This document shows, one piece after another, positions 1-12,060 of a stretch of DNA of 64,000 bases. The position numbers and the translations under genes are program-made. The stretch is from Brachynemurus nebulosus. Lineage: Eukaryota; Arthropoda; Insecta; Neuroptera; Myrmeleontidae. The notes beneath the pieces are model-generated. The model made no database searches and was not told the origin of the DNA. It was given only the letters and a program-made list of their open reading frames with translations. The stretch is from positions 18,466,185 through 18,530,184 of the forward strand of contig JAPWDM010000011.1 in NCBI GenBank assembly GCA_035578155.1, written 5' to 3'. Every line of letters starts with the position of its first letter. Positions within the stretch are counted from its first letter, which is position 1.

Positions 1-1146
1 TTAAAAAAGCACTTAAGAGTCACATCAATTGACGAGAAGTAGCCAAAATTATTTTCTTGGAATTTTTTTTTGCATAATGTTGTTTTGGGCATACATTTTA
101 GTTGGATGTACTACTATGAAAGTTCATTTTTTTTAACCGAAATTATTTATACAAACAAGAAAGATATTTTTTTTAAAATTTTTCCCGTGTTCTTTAATAC
201 AATACCAGGAATTAATGTCTCTTGAATTTTTGCCATGCGGGACTCACGGAACATTTTTGCACCAAAAATATTTGTTGTACAGACAAATGTTACAATACAC
301 AAATAATGAATTAAACTTTTTTGAGAGTATATCCTAATTTATATTTGAAAAGATCAAGTACTCAAGATTTAAGACAGAAACTTTGTGACACACGGGACAT
401 TGTACGATGTCCGAGAAAGTCCAGTGTACAAGAAATTATTATTTTACCTTTAATCTGCGATATCTGCACCATGTAATTGTCCTTCCAAATGAAGATTATT
501 CTCCTCTACACCACAAGGTGATATTTCCCTAATATCCGCGCGGACTGTAAAATATCCTTAAATGCCCTATATTTTATCCCGAAAGTTGCTAAAAACTGAG
601 AGACCCTGACATAATGCATCTACAAGCACTTGGCAAATTTTTTTTGTAATATAATCGAATTTTTATGTACGTAATACTCATGTCAAATAAAATAATGAAG
701 ATAAATTAATGTTAACCACTTTATGTGCCCTGGTAATGTCTACAAATGGTATAAATATCGCCGCAAAAATACACACGTGTACATAGCAGTTACGTCATTC
801 ATTGTTTTTTTTTCTATGAATACAAATCAGTTGAGTTTGTGTCTGTGATGGATATTACATAATTTAATAAGGATAGATCTGATTCATATGTTTAAGAAAT
901 TAATTAAATTTTGTAATAAATGAAGATATTTTAGAGTAGATGTAAGGTCAGTGTACCGAAACGATGAATCATACACACTGTAATAGTTTTGATACTTTCT
1001 ATTTTTTTAATTTTTTTTATTAAAAATCTTGATGAATTTACTGTTAATTTTGTACATTAAATTTTGTTTCCTTTATACCGTATCGTGTCTGATTAATAAT
1101 TAGTTTTTATACGTATATCATTTTGTGATGTAGGATACGTTTAAGA
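1..1146. other. AT-rich non-coding DNA
   Basis: I see no gene. The stretch is AT-rich with many short homopolymer runs. The only structure I recognise is a dispersed repeat at about 560-650, listed separately. Confidence 0.6.
560..650 (+). repeat. dispersed repeat, CCCTGACATAATGC family
   Basis: The segment holds the phrase for a short AT-rich block, then CCCTGACATAATGC, then CACTTGGCAAATTTTTT. Related text recurs in the same orientation near 3828-3880, 17538-17640 and 23695-23750, and the 17.5 kb copy also shares the upstream TGCCCTATATTTTATC. No TIRs or coding remnant are visible, so the class is unknown. Confidence 0.5.
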
Positions 1147-1150
1147 TTAA

Positions 1151-1576
1151 CTCTTTGCACTCAAGCAAAAAAAAAGTGAGTTGTAAATAGGCTGGTGAGA
1201 CATGTAGTACATGACAACGACCGACGTTCTTTTTTTGACGGATTCTTTTGACGTTCTAACCTTGTTTCTCCAAAGTTGAATACTAAATGCGCTAAATACG
1301 TCCTCAATGCTGTTTTTATTAGCTTTTAATTTTAAAAAGATAATTCAACGTGATTTTGTATTATTTTATTTACAATTTTTCTAATAAATGAATGTGTTTG
1401 CAGTTACTAAATAAAATATTCATGTAATGTGAAGTATGAGCAGTCATTACAGTTCAACATTCAGTGTGTCATGTGGTACATGTCTTATCATCCAACAGAC
1501 AAAACACCTTTAAATATGGTAGAGTTAATGGACAAACCACCTTGTCATGCTGTACATGTGTTATAAGTGCAAAGGG
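1151..1576. mobile_element. piggyBac-type MITE
   Basis: TTAA (1147-1150) is followed by CTCTTTGCACTC, and the right end reads AGTGCAAAGGG followed by TTAA (1577-1580). TTAA target duplication with a CCCTTTGCAC-like terminus is the hallmark of the piggyBac superfamily. The element is 426 bp with no transposase frame. Partly palindromic subterminal copies of CATGTRGTACATG lie near each end (1200-1214 and 1468-1482), perhaps transposase-binding sites. It would depend on an autonomous relative elsewhere. Confidence 0.8.
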
Positions 1577-1791
1577 TTAAAATATATATAAAATTTCATA
1601 GATTTCAGCGTTACTTTATGGTATTCCATATTTACTGTTAATAGATAAAACACTTTGCTTTGCAAAAATATCACTTTTATTGTTAAAAATCTTATGACAT
1701 GTTTCGGTCAATATGACCATTAATTTTCAAATAGCTTATCGAGAGCGGCATTGTAATGTGCATGGAGAAGGAATAGTAAACGCCACTGTAG

Positions 1792-1872
1792 TGTGAACAT
1801 AATAGGATTCTTTTCGGAACGAGACTGAATCGAGAGCGTTTCGAGAGTGGTACAACCAGTGTGAAACGGGCC
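1792..1872 (-). mobile_element. PIF/Harbinger-like terminal fragment
   Basis: Read on the minus strand, the piece starts after TAA with GGCCCGTTTCACACTGG and continues to GTACCACTCTCG. A related end (TAA then GCCCCGATCCACAC, then GTACCACTCTCGG) lies on the plus strand at 62841. A three-base TWA target and a GGCCCG-type end fit PIF/Harbinger MITEs. I could not find the partner terminus, so this is a fragment or a very diverged copy. Confidence 0.4.
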
Positions 1873-1876
1873 TTAG

Positions 1877-2353
1877 AACAGATATACATAATTAAACTAA
1901 CCATTATTAAAACCGACTGAGATTACTGTGAAATTCAAAGCCATATAAAGTTATATAATCGAATACCAATTACAATTAAACGTTACTTCTGAAGGTTAAA
2001 TCAATAAAATTACGATAGGGAAAAAGTATTTTCAAAAATTTCAATCACATGCTTACTTGTATTGTGTTACCTATCAATTTTTTATCATTTTCATTTATAA
2101 AATGTGGAAATGTTTTTTTTTTTTTTTATGGACGCAAATTCAGTAGAAAATTACGTACTTGGATAAATATTAAATGATCATAGAATTCCAGGAAATTTAA
2201 TTACACACAATATCTCGATATAAATACAACAAAGTATAAGACTACAGAATTATGGTACAACTTACCTTTGTATATCATGTGTAGGTAATACATAATTAAT
2301 GAATTTTTATGTATATAAAATCAACCTTGTGTGTATCCAATATAGAATTGAAA
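1877..2353. other. AT-rich non-coding DNA
   Basis: No coding or repeat structure recognised. A T-run of about 15 lies near 2112-2127. Confidence 0.55.
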
Positions 2354-2529
2354 TACAGTAAAACTTCACTATTTCGGACTTCATTAACTCGGAACGTCTA
2401 TAATTCGGACTGACAAAAAAGATAATTTATATAGTAAATTAGTGTGTAGTAACGTAAGAGCCCCTATACCGGAACGTGATCATATGTCCGAACAGTTTTG
2501 ACATTTATATATTAATGAAGCTATTTCTG

Positions 2530-2715
2530 AAAGAAACCTCTGATAACAAAAATTATTATTAATAGAATGATTATTTTTCAACTTAAATTCACCTCGCATT
2601 TAATGTCTCCTTACTTAAATCTTTAATTAAGTAAGGAGACATTAAAGGCGAGGTGAATTTAGGTTGAAAAATAATCATTCTATTAATAATAATTTTTGTT
2701 ATCAGAGGTTTCTTT
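2530..2715. repeat. long palindrome (hairpin)
   Basis: The two halves are near-perfect reverse complements, from AAGAAACCTCTGATAAC on the left to GTTATCAGAGGTTTCTTT on the right, with the centre at about 2622 and almost no loop. The related element at 19302-19531 carries only one arm of this text, so the palindrome probably arose in this copy. Confidence 0.85.
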
Positions 2716-2774
2716 GCCCCTTCAACGATTAAATCAACGGTTTGGCTGTAATAAAAATGAGAACTCTCAAAAAA

Positions 2775-2778
<4 letters not shown>

Positions 2779-2829
<51 letters not shown>
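2779..2829. repeat. (TA)n microsatellite
   Basis: About 50 bp of alternating AT with one interruption near 2820, inside the element at 2452-3227. Confidence 0.9.
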
Positions 2830-3447
2830 TAAACAATTTTTGTTGAATACAGTATTTTGAATTTTTGATCCTTTATTATTTTATGTCTGATACTTAAACC
2901 ATTCTATGTTTCCCACTTTGAAGTCTAGATGTCACTCTATGTGTCATATTACTCATATTACACGTCTGTTTGTATATCGGTTCCCAACTCCTAGTGTCAT
3001 TAATATTTCTTTGTTTGGATATTGATGTCGACATTTTGTAAAAGAAAAACATTAATAAGTGAAAGTTTTTGGGTTGTATTTTTTTTTAAACGTATTTATT
3101 GTATTAAAAAAACTTTCTTTCATGCTTATTAAGAAAAGAAAATGGGTGTTTAATTTATGTGTCAATTTTTATTAGCCAGTTTAATTACACACCTAAAAAT
3201 AGTGTTCCGGTGTAGGGGCTTTTACGTTAATTAAAATTTTTCATTTTTATACTTCTTATTACTGAATTCATATACTTAAATTATTACATACACTTACGCT
3301 TTGAAATTTATCTAAATTAAGTAGATAAACGATGTCCGTAAAAGTCAGAATTACACATGATTTTAGTAATGTTCGATAATTCGGTATTTCCACTAATTCA
3401 CACCGACCATGGTCCGCATAAGGTCGAATTAACGAGTTTTTACTGTA

Positions 3448-3958
3448 TATATACGTAAACAATCAGAGAAAAACTAACAATAGCCAGCAATCATAATGAA
3501 CTTTCAGTGAGAAAATACCAATTTGATGGCGTCACTTCATTCAAAAGTTGTTGTTTTTTAGGATTTCGTAGTACAACTACCATGTAATGCTTATAAATTC
3601 ATCATGTCCGTCATCGCATTAGGTGATCTACATGGATTTGACCACTTTTAAATAATCATTGTCGGGTTTTACGCAATTTAATAGACAGTGTCGTTTTCTG
3701 AAACTCATTTAGAAAGCAAAAGGTTCAGATAATCATATTATTAACAAATTAAAGGCTAATTTTAGCATTAAATAAGAGCAAGAAATATTTTATCCCTAGA
3801 ATTGTGAAAAATTCTAGTTACTGACGACGAAATCCTAACATATGCGTGTTTAACACACACTTGGTGAATTTTTTATTTCTTTAAATGTAAATAAGGCAAT
3901 TCTAGTTCAGATACTTATTGTAGTAATTAAAGGGAACTGCTTCTACTGTAAGTTCAGT
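3448..3958. other. non-coding, one dispersed repeat
   Basis: No gene. At 3828-3880 the sequence CGAAATCCTAACATATGCG followed by TTTAACACACACTTGG is a member of the dispersed family also seen at 560, 17538 and 23695. Confidence 0.5.
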
Positions 3959-4338
3959 CAGGGCCGGGCCTAGAGTTATTAAAAGGGAGGGGGGCGTAAA
4001 TTTTCCTGTTGGCGCCCTCTCTGGAAAAGGAAGTGATGACCAAAAAAAAATTTTTTTAGGTTTACCTGGCCCCTATCAGAAATTTTTTTTTTTGCTCATC
4101 ACTTCCTTTTGCAGGAACAAATTCACCTATGGGCCCTATCAAAAATGGGCACTGTTGACCTTTTTTTTTAGTCATCACTTCCTTTTCCAGGGAAAATTTT
4201 TTTAAATATTACTGCGCCAACACAATTTTTAGCATTTTCACCATTTTGGCACCCCTCAACTTACGTTTTTGGCGCCGCTAAAAGCTTGCAGGGGACACAT
4301 GCCCCGCTGCCCCCCCCCCCCCGTCAGATCCAGCCCTG
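3959..4338. mobile_element. hAT-type MITE, perfect 8-bp TSD
   Basis: The copy begins CAGGGCCGGGCC and ends CAGATCCAGCCCTG, with identical 8-bp flanks AGTTCAGT at 3951-3958 and 4339-4346. CAGGGYNGG termini with 8-bp duplications mark hAT. The interior repeats a phrase around GGAAGTGATGACC in both orientations and is GC-richer than its surroundings, with a C14 run near the right end. It has no coding capacity. Confidence 0.9.
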
Positions 4339-4346
4339 AGTTCAGT

Positions 4347-4609
4347 TTTGAGTTTACACATATTAATCGAAAGTGGTTAAACAAAGTGATTTTCTGGTAT
4401 ACATCAGTCTGACCAGTAAATTGTCATAAGAACTCTGGGGTATTACCACAAGAGTGGTAGAATAAATTTAAAAATGTAGATGTAGCATAATCCGCGTTAG
4501 AAGTCAGAACGGACAAATTTGGTCCAAAGTTTGCCAATTCACTTGGCACATATACGCAGGAGTCACTGTTTATTAATTAATTTATAGAAGAGCATCAAAA
4601 TAGCAAGTG
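4347..4609. other. AT-rich non-coding DNA
   Basis: Nothing recognised. Confidence 0.5.
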
Positions 4610-6534
4610 AAAGGGCATAGCCGGGTAAGATAGGGAAAACGGCCCTTGACGCAAAATTGATTGTTTTTATAGGAAATAATACTTCTTAGCCCCAGATACA
4701 TTCCTGCCAAATTTCAACCCTCCGAGGCTAATAGTTTATAAATACACAAACAGACAAAAATTTTCAAAAAAAATTTTTTTTGACGAAATTACTGAACCGA
4801 TTTATTTGAGTTTAATATATATTGTGTACCCACCTTAGACGCGAAGTAACGAAAAAAAACTTAACGTCATATCCCTTTATTATACTAATTTTTTTAAATT
4901 TTTAAATTTAAGAAAATTTTTTTTTGGCACTTAGGCGTTAGCGACACCAACCATTTTTTGTTCAATAATTTGTCTCTTAGTACTCTATAACATATATTTT
5001 TATGGAAAAATTTTAGTTGGTAGAACATAGTAATATTTCAATACAAATGCATGCCATGTTCGGTACTACATATATTACTTATGTATAAAAAGGACCATAA
5101 AGTAAAGCATCTGCCTTATTTCTAAAACACAGTAGAACTCTAAGCAGTGCAATAAAATGTTCTCTTCCCCCCTGAGTTGCAGTTCTTGGAGTTCCTGGAG
5201 TTCTGTGGTCTAAAAAAATATATATTTTGAGCTGTTATAAAAAATATGTTTTAACTTGCTAAAAAATAATTTTCAAGGTTAATTTTACCATGAATCTGAA
5301 TATTTGAATGAAATCAATAAAATTATCTCAGCATACTTACTAATTAAAATTGTATCTAACTCAACAAAAATTATAAGTTTTAGAAACTTTATTCAAATAA
5401 AGATACTAATAATAACAATAATACGTCTTAAATGTTATATTGCTTTAATAATAATAAACATTAACTTAATAAAATGGAACAAAAAACTTCAACAATGTAT
5501 AGTAATAACAACAATCCGGCTAAAACCTGTTGTAGTTATTACATGTACATATAACTAACTTGAAGAAAGTAGTGTACAATTGTACGCAATATGTAGCTTG
5601 TCCCTCTCACTTGATGTTTTTGTTGCACTTCTTAAGGAGGTGCAGAAAGTGGATTTTTCTGTAATAAAATTACATACGTTCATAACTACGACAAACAAGC
5701 TTAGACAAACGTCTTATCTGCCGTCTGTCTTATTTTGTTAACACGATGATGGGTCATGGGGAATTATAACGAAACGACCAACTGGTATACTATTTTGATA
5801 GCTAATCAACTTTGTATGAAATTGTTGACATCGTAAGATGTGGTGTATGAGCTAACAAAGTTTCACTTGACGTCTTACAAAGGAAAAAACTCTAACAAAA
5901 GAGAAATCAATGTCTATTTTGTTTTATTAATAAAAAAAGACAAACGGTAGATAGTGTTGGACTTTTGTAAATTTAAACTAGTTTATCGTAGTTATGAACA
6001 TATGTAATTATATTATTTTAGAAATAGGGTAGATATTTTACTTTATAGTCCTTTTTATACATAAGTAATATATGTAGTACCGAACATGGCATGTATTTGT
6101 ACTGAAATATTACTATGTTCTACCAACTAAAATTTTTCCATAAAAATATATGTTATAGAGTACTAAGAGACAAATTATTGAACAAAAAATGGTTGGTGTC
6201 GCTAACGCCTAAGTGTCAAAAAAAAAATTTTCTTAAATTTAAAAATTTAAAAAAATTAGTATAATAAAGGGATATAACGTTAATTTTTTTTTTTTCGTTA
6301 CTTCGTCTAAGGTGGGTGCACAATATATATTAAACTCAAATAAATCGGTTCAGTAATTTCGTCAAAAAAAATTTTTTTGAAAATTTTTGTCTGTTTGTGT
6401 ATTCATAAACTATTAGCCTCGGAGGGTTGAAATTGGGCAGGAATGTATCTGGGGCTAAGAAGTATTATTTCCTAAAAAAACAATCAATTTTGCGTCAAGG
6501 GCCGTTTTCCCTATCTTACCCGGCTATGCCCTTT
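4610..6534. mobile_element. foldback element with about 510-bp inverted arms
   Basis: The left arm (about 4610-5125) and right arm (about 6028-6534) are near-identical in reverse complement, from the tips AAAGGGCATAGCCGGGTAAG and CTTACCCGGCTATGCCCTTT inward to the text around ACTTTATAGTCC. About 900 bp of unique AT-rich sequence lies between them. The short open frames in the right arm are chance. I do not see an unambiguous TSD, so the superfamily is not assigned. The right tip lies 36 bp before the element at 6571. Confidence 0.8.
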
Positions 6535-6696
6535 AACTTAAGTAACGTTGCTGACGAGCTACTACTTATTAGCGAATTTCCAAACGTGAAACTGGAAATA
6601 CGCTATTACAGTAGGTGTCATGACGGGACCTAAGCCCGGGATCATAACAGAAATGTGTTTTGAGGTCCCTAGAATACGAAAATGATATTCACTAAA

Positions 6697-6813
<117 letters not shown>

Positions 6814-7795
6814 GCCACGATAACTCTCGAACGAAACGTCTAATGCTTATGAAATTTTGTGTGCGGACTGGATTCTGAATTGGCTCGGTTAAGTTCGTTA
6901 GCCAGACACGTCGGATGCCCAGAAGTAGGTTTTCTGGCCATTTTTTATCATTCGATCCTATCATAAGACAGTTCGATTTTTACATCGTTGAAAAGGAAAA
7001 AAAAATTATGAAGAAAATATTCTTATAATTTTCTTTCTATTTTAAGTATTTTTCGAGAAAATGTAAATTTTCACCATTATATTATTAGTTTTCTTTCTTT
7101 GTTAGTCTAATAAGTAATTTATATTTATATCTCAGTTCTTTATGAAGTATAAAAATATTTCACTTTTTTATTAAAGAATTTTGTGAGAACAAGTGAAGTC
7201 TATTCACATACATGTGTTATAACACACATACATGTATAGAGTTTTGTTTCTCATTTATTGCATTATAATTAGCATGGTTCTATCTCATGGTGAAAAATGT
7301 AAATTAAACAGATATTCTAAGCTAATGTAATGAAGAATTTTTTTTTTTTTTATTGAATTTTTAAGTAAACAAGAAATTGAAGATTATGTTATGATATAAT
7401 ATTATTAAATAAATATGAAACAAAACAAAATATGTACAATGTACATATGTATGCACGGAAAAATATTTTGAATCGATTTTGAAAATTTTTTCACTAATAA
7501 TTAATAATGTTAAAAAATTAAACCATTTCAAATGGATTTAAGGTATTTTATGTGAGGTCAAGGTTTTCGGGACCTAAAAAGGCCAGAAATTAATTAACCA
7601 ATCGATTTTAAAAATTTTTTCACAGTTAGTAAGTTAAAGTATTTGAATTAATTAATTAAATGATGTCCGCAAGAAGCTTACGGACTGCCATAAGTTATAT
7701 GAGATCCTTAGAACCCTTTTCTTACTGTTAGAGTACTAGACTTGTATGAGTTTCGCCAGGATTTACTGATCCCATAATTGTAAAAAATAAACTAA

Positions 7796-8560
7796 ACGAC
7801 CAATTTTAAAAATTTCTTCACTGTTACAGAGCTAAACTATTTTAAATAGATTTAGAATACATTATGTAAGGTCCGCCAGGGTCCACAGGACCCAAAAGTG
7901 TCAAAAATAAACTAACTGACCGATTTTGAAAATTTTTTCACTGTTACAGAGCTAAACTATTTTAGATAAATATCGATTACGTTATGTAAGGTCCGCCTGG
8001 GTCCATAGGACCCAAAAGTGTCAAAAATAAACTGCCTGATCGATTTTGAAAATTTTTTCACTGTTACAGAGCTAAACTGTTTTAGATAAATATAGATTCC
8101 GTTATGTAAGGTTTGCCAGGGTCCATAGGATCCAGAAGTGTCAAAAATAAACTAACTGACCGATTTTGAAAATTTTTTCACTGTTACAGAGCTAAACTAT
8201 TTTAGATAAATATAAATTACGTTATGTAAGGTCCACCAAGGTCCATAGAACCCAAAAGTGTCAAAAATAAACTAACTGACCGATTTTGAAAATTTTTTCA
8301 CTGTTACAGAGCTAAACTATTTTAGATAAATATAGATTACGTTATGTTAAGTCTGCCAGGGTCCATCGGATCCAAAAGTGTCAAAAATAAACTAACCGAC
8401 CGATTTTGAAAATTTTTTCACTGTTGGGGAGCTAAGCTATTTTAGATACATATAGATTACGTTATGTAAGGTCTGACAGTGTCAGTAGGACCTAAAAGTG
8501 TCAAAAATAAAATAACTGACCGATTTTGAAACTTTTTTACTATTACCGAGGTAAACTATT
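7796..8560 (+). repeat. 120-bp minisatellite, about 7 units
   Basis: A unit built around GATTTTGAAAATTTTTTCAC, GAGCTAAACTATTTTAGATA and TTATGTAAGGTC recurs with a period of exactly 120 bp for most of the array. Decayed units extend outward to about 7480 and 8980. Individual units carry diagnostic variants (for example CTGCCTGATCG near 8032), which allows unit-by-unit comparison with the inverted copy. Confidence 0.95.
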
Positions 8561-8647
8561 TTAGATAGGTACAGGTTGTGTTATCTGAGATCCACAACTG
8601 TCCTGTGGATGCAAATGCGGCGTAGAATGCTACACAACGGGTTTTGA

Positions 8648-8649
<2 letters not shown>

Positions 8650-8699
<50 letters not shown>
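8650..8699. repeat. (TA)n microsatellite
   Basis: About 50 bp of alternating TA at the distal edge of the minisatellite, followed by ACATAAAGTCCGCC. Confidence 0.95.
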
Positions 8700-8701
<2 letters not shown>

Positions 8702-9046
8702 CATAAAGTCCGCCTAGAATATACGGTCGAGCTGATTTTTTAATGAGGTCCACCGGGATCTTGCAGATCCGAAAACGCCCGTAATAAGCTATCGAACCGA
8801 TGCTAAAAAATTTCTCACTGCTAGAGAACTAAATTATTTTAGATGGATACAACTATGCTGCACAAAATCCGTTCGGGTTCTTGGGTCCCCAAAAATACCA
8901 AAACTAATTACCCAGCCGATTTTAAAAATTCTTTTACTCTTAGAAAGCTAAACTATTTTAAATAGGTACAGGTCTTAGATGAGATCCGCCAGTGCCCAAA
9001 ATTTGGAAATTCGCTATGTTATGCAGATGCTGCGACAGGGGTATTT

Positions 9047-10019
9047 AAAATAATAAACAAATTCAAACTTGGAAATAAAAAACAAATAATATACATAGGA
9101 AAATCCCATATCGCACGCTCCCATTTAGAAACTTTGTAGTACATAAGATGTGTATAATGGCATCCCTCCGTGTTTTAAAGCAAATAGGTTTGAATGTGTT
9201 ACTGCCTAAGTAACAGCTTGTAACAGTAAATGATACAAATATATAAATCAGAAACATTGACATATAAATCAGAAAATTTTGTCCCAATGGATTGCGTAAT
9301 AGGAGTTTCCTATGTATACAGTTTGTTTGATGTCATATTATTCCACATAATTTAAATGGCATTTAAATAATTTTTTCCATAATTTTTATAATTTCCCTTT
9401 GTTTGGAATTGCAACAAATAGTATATATGTACATATGTCACGTGATTAAAATATTTCTTGTCATCGCTCATGATTCTTGCCCTCGGACGTTTACAAGGCC
9501 TCTATAACAACAAACTTTACATTCGAAATCAAAAGTCATATTATTTGAACTCCTTGTTGTGTAATATACTATTATACCCAAGTAATTTTGTTTCTATATT
9601 AAAATTAATAAATTCAATTTTAGATAAATGCAAATTGTATAATATTTTTATCTACATACATTTGAATTTTTCTTTTCTGTAACATCTCTAGTCGAATTAT
9701 CATTAAAAATAGATATTTTTGAATTATAGTATGTTATTATGGATTTATGATTTATGGAAAAATAACTCATTCAAACGTATTTTTTAATATAAAAATATTG
9801 ATACTCGTATAATATTTATTTATCTGCATGTGTTTTTATGAGAGTTCATGAATCACTTTGCACTTGATTTTAATAATATGTGCTACAAAATACGTAAATG
9901 ATGCGAGATAATACACTGTAGGTCTGTAGCCGTCTCTATTCAGTACATATTCTAGTCTATCTGTAATCTAATGTAGCACTGTCATTGAAACCAGCGATCA
10001 TTAAACATTTATGTTACGA
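9047..10019. other. AT-rich non-coding DNA
   Basis: Short open frames of 74 codons on each strand have no recognisable similarity and biased AT-rich codons. I see no gene. Confidence 0.55.
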
Positions 10020-10345
10020 CAGCATGACGGGGTAGAAGTATAAATCGGGCGAAAAAGACATGGATTCCGTCGGGATTTTTTGAAAACGGGTGCCAATAAA
10101 GAATTTTTTACAGGATTGGTGGCGAGAGGGAACGACACTAATGATAATGTAACTGCGTTACAAAACTCGGGGTCCCGTTGGGATCGGAATTAAGATTGAT
10201 AAATCGGGCGGGAGTCGTATTGGATGGCATTTGACAATTTCTCTCAAGACTGGAAAGGAATGGGGGGGGGGAAGAAAAATTATTCCCGGTGACATCTCTA
10301 TGGCGGGGTAACCATTGGATAAGTAGTGGTCTCAGATTCATTTAG
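10020..10345 (-). other. GC-richer island with weak RNase H-like phrase
   Basis: This block is much less AT-rich than its surroundings. A 67-codon minus-strand frame (10138-10341) contains QWLPRHRDVTGNN, which resembles the Q-W-x-P-x-H-x-x-V-x-GN phrase of LINE RNase H domains, but the following residues do not continue that domain and the expected acidic residue is absent. It may be a decayed LINE tail or coincidence. Confidence 0.2.
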
Positions 10346-11737
10346 AATTGATTTTTTTTTTTTATAAGAAAAGGGTCTACTCAAGCGTAGATACTCTACA
10401 TTTTAGATCACTGGTCATACTACTTTCTTAAAAATAAAATTAATAATTTTTTGAAAGAATTTTTTTAATGGCTGCCATATATGTGCTAGTTAAAATACTA
10501 CTGTATTATACAATCTAACTGCCAGATTTAAAAAAAGTCAGTATGACTATTTTTTTATTGAAAAACAAAAAAAAGAGAAAAATATTTGCTTGTATACTCC
10601 GACGAAATTTTTTTCTGTAAAAACCTCTAAAATAATGTCCCAACGTGTATATATCGAAATCGAGAATTCACATATATTCACAATTCAAAACATTCAATAT
10701 ACAGGTTCTGTAGTATATGACTAATTTTCAGCGCTACCACCATATTCTATCAATTATTGAAAATTATTACTAGTTAGTCATTCATTTAATAAAATTATTG
10801 CAAACTTCAGTTAAATGTTTACAGTTCATATTTATGTTGTAAGGTAAAACTGACATCGTAAAAATGAAATGTATAACAAGTCATCATACTCATAACATTT
10901 TTATTATAGTACTAGTGGAAGCGCCGGAAAGTTGATGAAGACGTTTGATATTCTTCTATTCAGTTACGTAATAGAATATAATATAAAATCCAACAAACAG
11001 TTGAAGCACTGTGTATAACACTTACAAGGTAATGCACAACACTCATGTGATTTAATAATATATTATTTACCGAGGAGTTTATTTTTGTGGTCTCGAATAC
11101 AGTTTCAGAATCCGTGGCTGATAGTCGAGAATTCTTAAACATACATGATTGCAAAAATAAACTTACCGACTGAGTATGAGTAAATTATTCTTTAAACTAG
11201 AAAAATAATTAATAAATTAAAAAAATAAATAAATAAAATTTATAAAATTTATTGAAAATACAAATTTAATAAAAATGAATAGTGGGCGTCTATAAAGAAC
11301 CATTTCCATAGAAAAATCTATTTACTGATTGATGATTACTTACCTAACTAGGAAGATAAACTAACCTTTTTAAAAGCTTTTATTTAACTTGCTATTTTAG
11401 TATGTTGGTTTAGATCAAATCTTGGAATCAAAATTTAGACAGGTTCTAATTGAGCTAGAGGTTTCAAATTTTGCATATCTGTCTAACCTTGATGACAATG
11501 CAATAATGTATAATTAGTTTTGCCCTAAATCGGCCCAAACCACCAATTTTTGATTTTTAGTCCCGTGCAAATTTTTGACATTTCGAATTGTCAAATATTG
11601 TCCGTTGATTTTACATTACAATTTTTTGTTTCTATAGTTATATTTTATTAGCGTAAATTAACCAATTAAAATATAGGTAAAAAATTAGTTCATTAATTTT
11701 TTTTAAATTAATTGTGATCAAACTAAAAAGTAGAAAA
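10346..11737. other. AT-rich non-coding DNA
   Basis: No gene and no bounded repeat recognised. Confidence 0.55.
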
Positions 11738-12060
11738 TAAATTAAACTAAAAAAATGTTTTTTAAGAAAAAGCTTTTAGTTAAAAATGGGCTAAAAAAAT
11801 AAAATAACTTTTGAGTGAAGTTTGAAACAATATGCAACATAATTTATAAAAGCTTGACGGATTTAATTAAGTTTGGAAACTACTGAAAAGTAAAATAGCT
11901 ACACTTATATCCAAAACAGAAATAATTAATGATAACGCCTCAACCTTTTATAAATTATGTAGCATATTGTTTCAAACTTCACTCAAAAGTTATTTTATTT
12001 TTTTAGCCCATTTTTAAATAAAAGCTTTTTCTTAAAAAACATTTTTTTACTTTAATTTAG
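11738..12060. mobile_element. inverted-repeat MITE, about 110-bp arms
   Basis: Left arm 11738-11858 and right arm about 11944-12060 are near-identical in reverse complement, sharing TTTTTTAAGAAAAAGCTTTT and AAAGTTATTTTATTTTTTTA-type text, separated by about 85 bp. No TSD is certain because the flanks are A/T-only. Confidence 0.75.

Larger units (their letters stand above)
2452..3227. mobile_element. TA-target MITE nested in the pogo-type element
   Basis: TIRs of about 20 bp: left ACGTAAGAGCCCCTATACCG, right CGGTGTAGGGGCTTTTACGT, flanked by TA on both sides (2450-2451 and 3228-3229). A shorter relative is at 19302-19531, sharing the GTAAAAGCCCC-type end and the internal text CTGATAACAAAAATTATT. 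The copy contains a 186-bp palindrome and a (TA)n tract. Position 2726-2778 also matches one end of the MITE at 24454-24644. Confidence 0.75.
2356..3445. mobile_element. pogo/Tigger-type element, non-autonomous
   Basis: TA (2354-2355) is followed by CAGTAAAACTTCACTATTTC, and the right end reads GAATTAACGAGTTTTTACTG followed by TA (3446-3447). A CAGTRAAAMCTC terminus with TTCGGAC-like subterminal text and a TA target is typical of pogo/Tigger elements of the Tc1/mariner superfamily. Of 1090 bp, 776 bp are a later insertion (2452-3227), so the element itself is only about 310 bp and has no transposase. Confidence 0.75.

Noticed and set aside
6427..6633. 68-codon frame in the foldback arm
   Set aside because: It runs from the arm across its tip into the next element, so it cannot be a preserved gene.
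7796..8560. CRISPR-like or centromeric satellite array
   Set aside because: Units are contiguous 120-mers without spacers, only 7-10 copies, and lie inside a mobile element.
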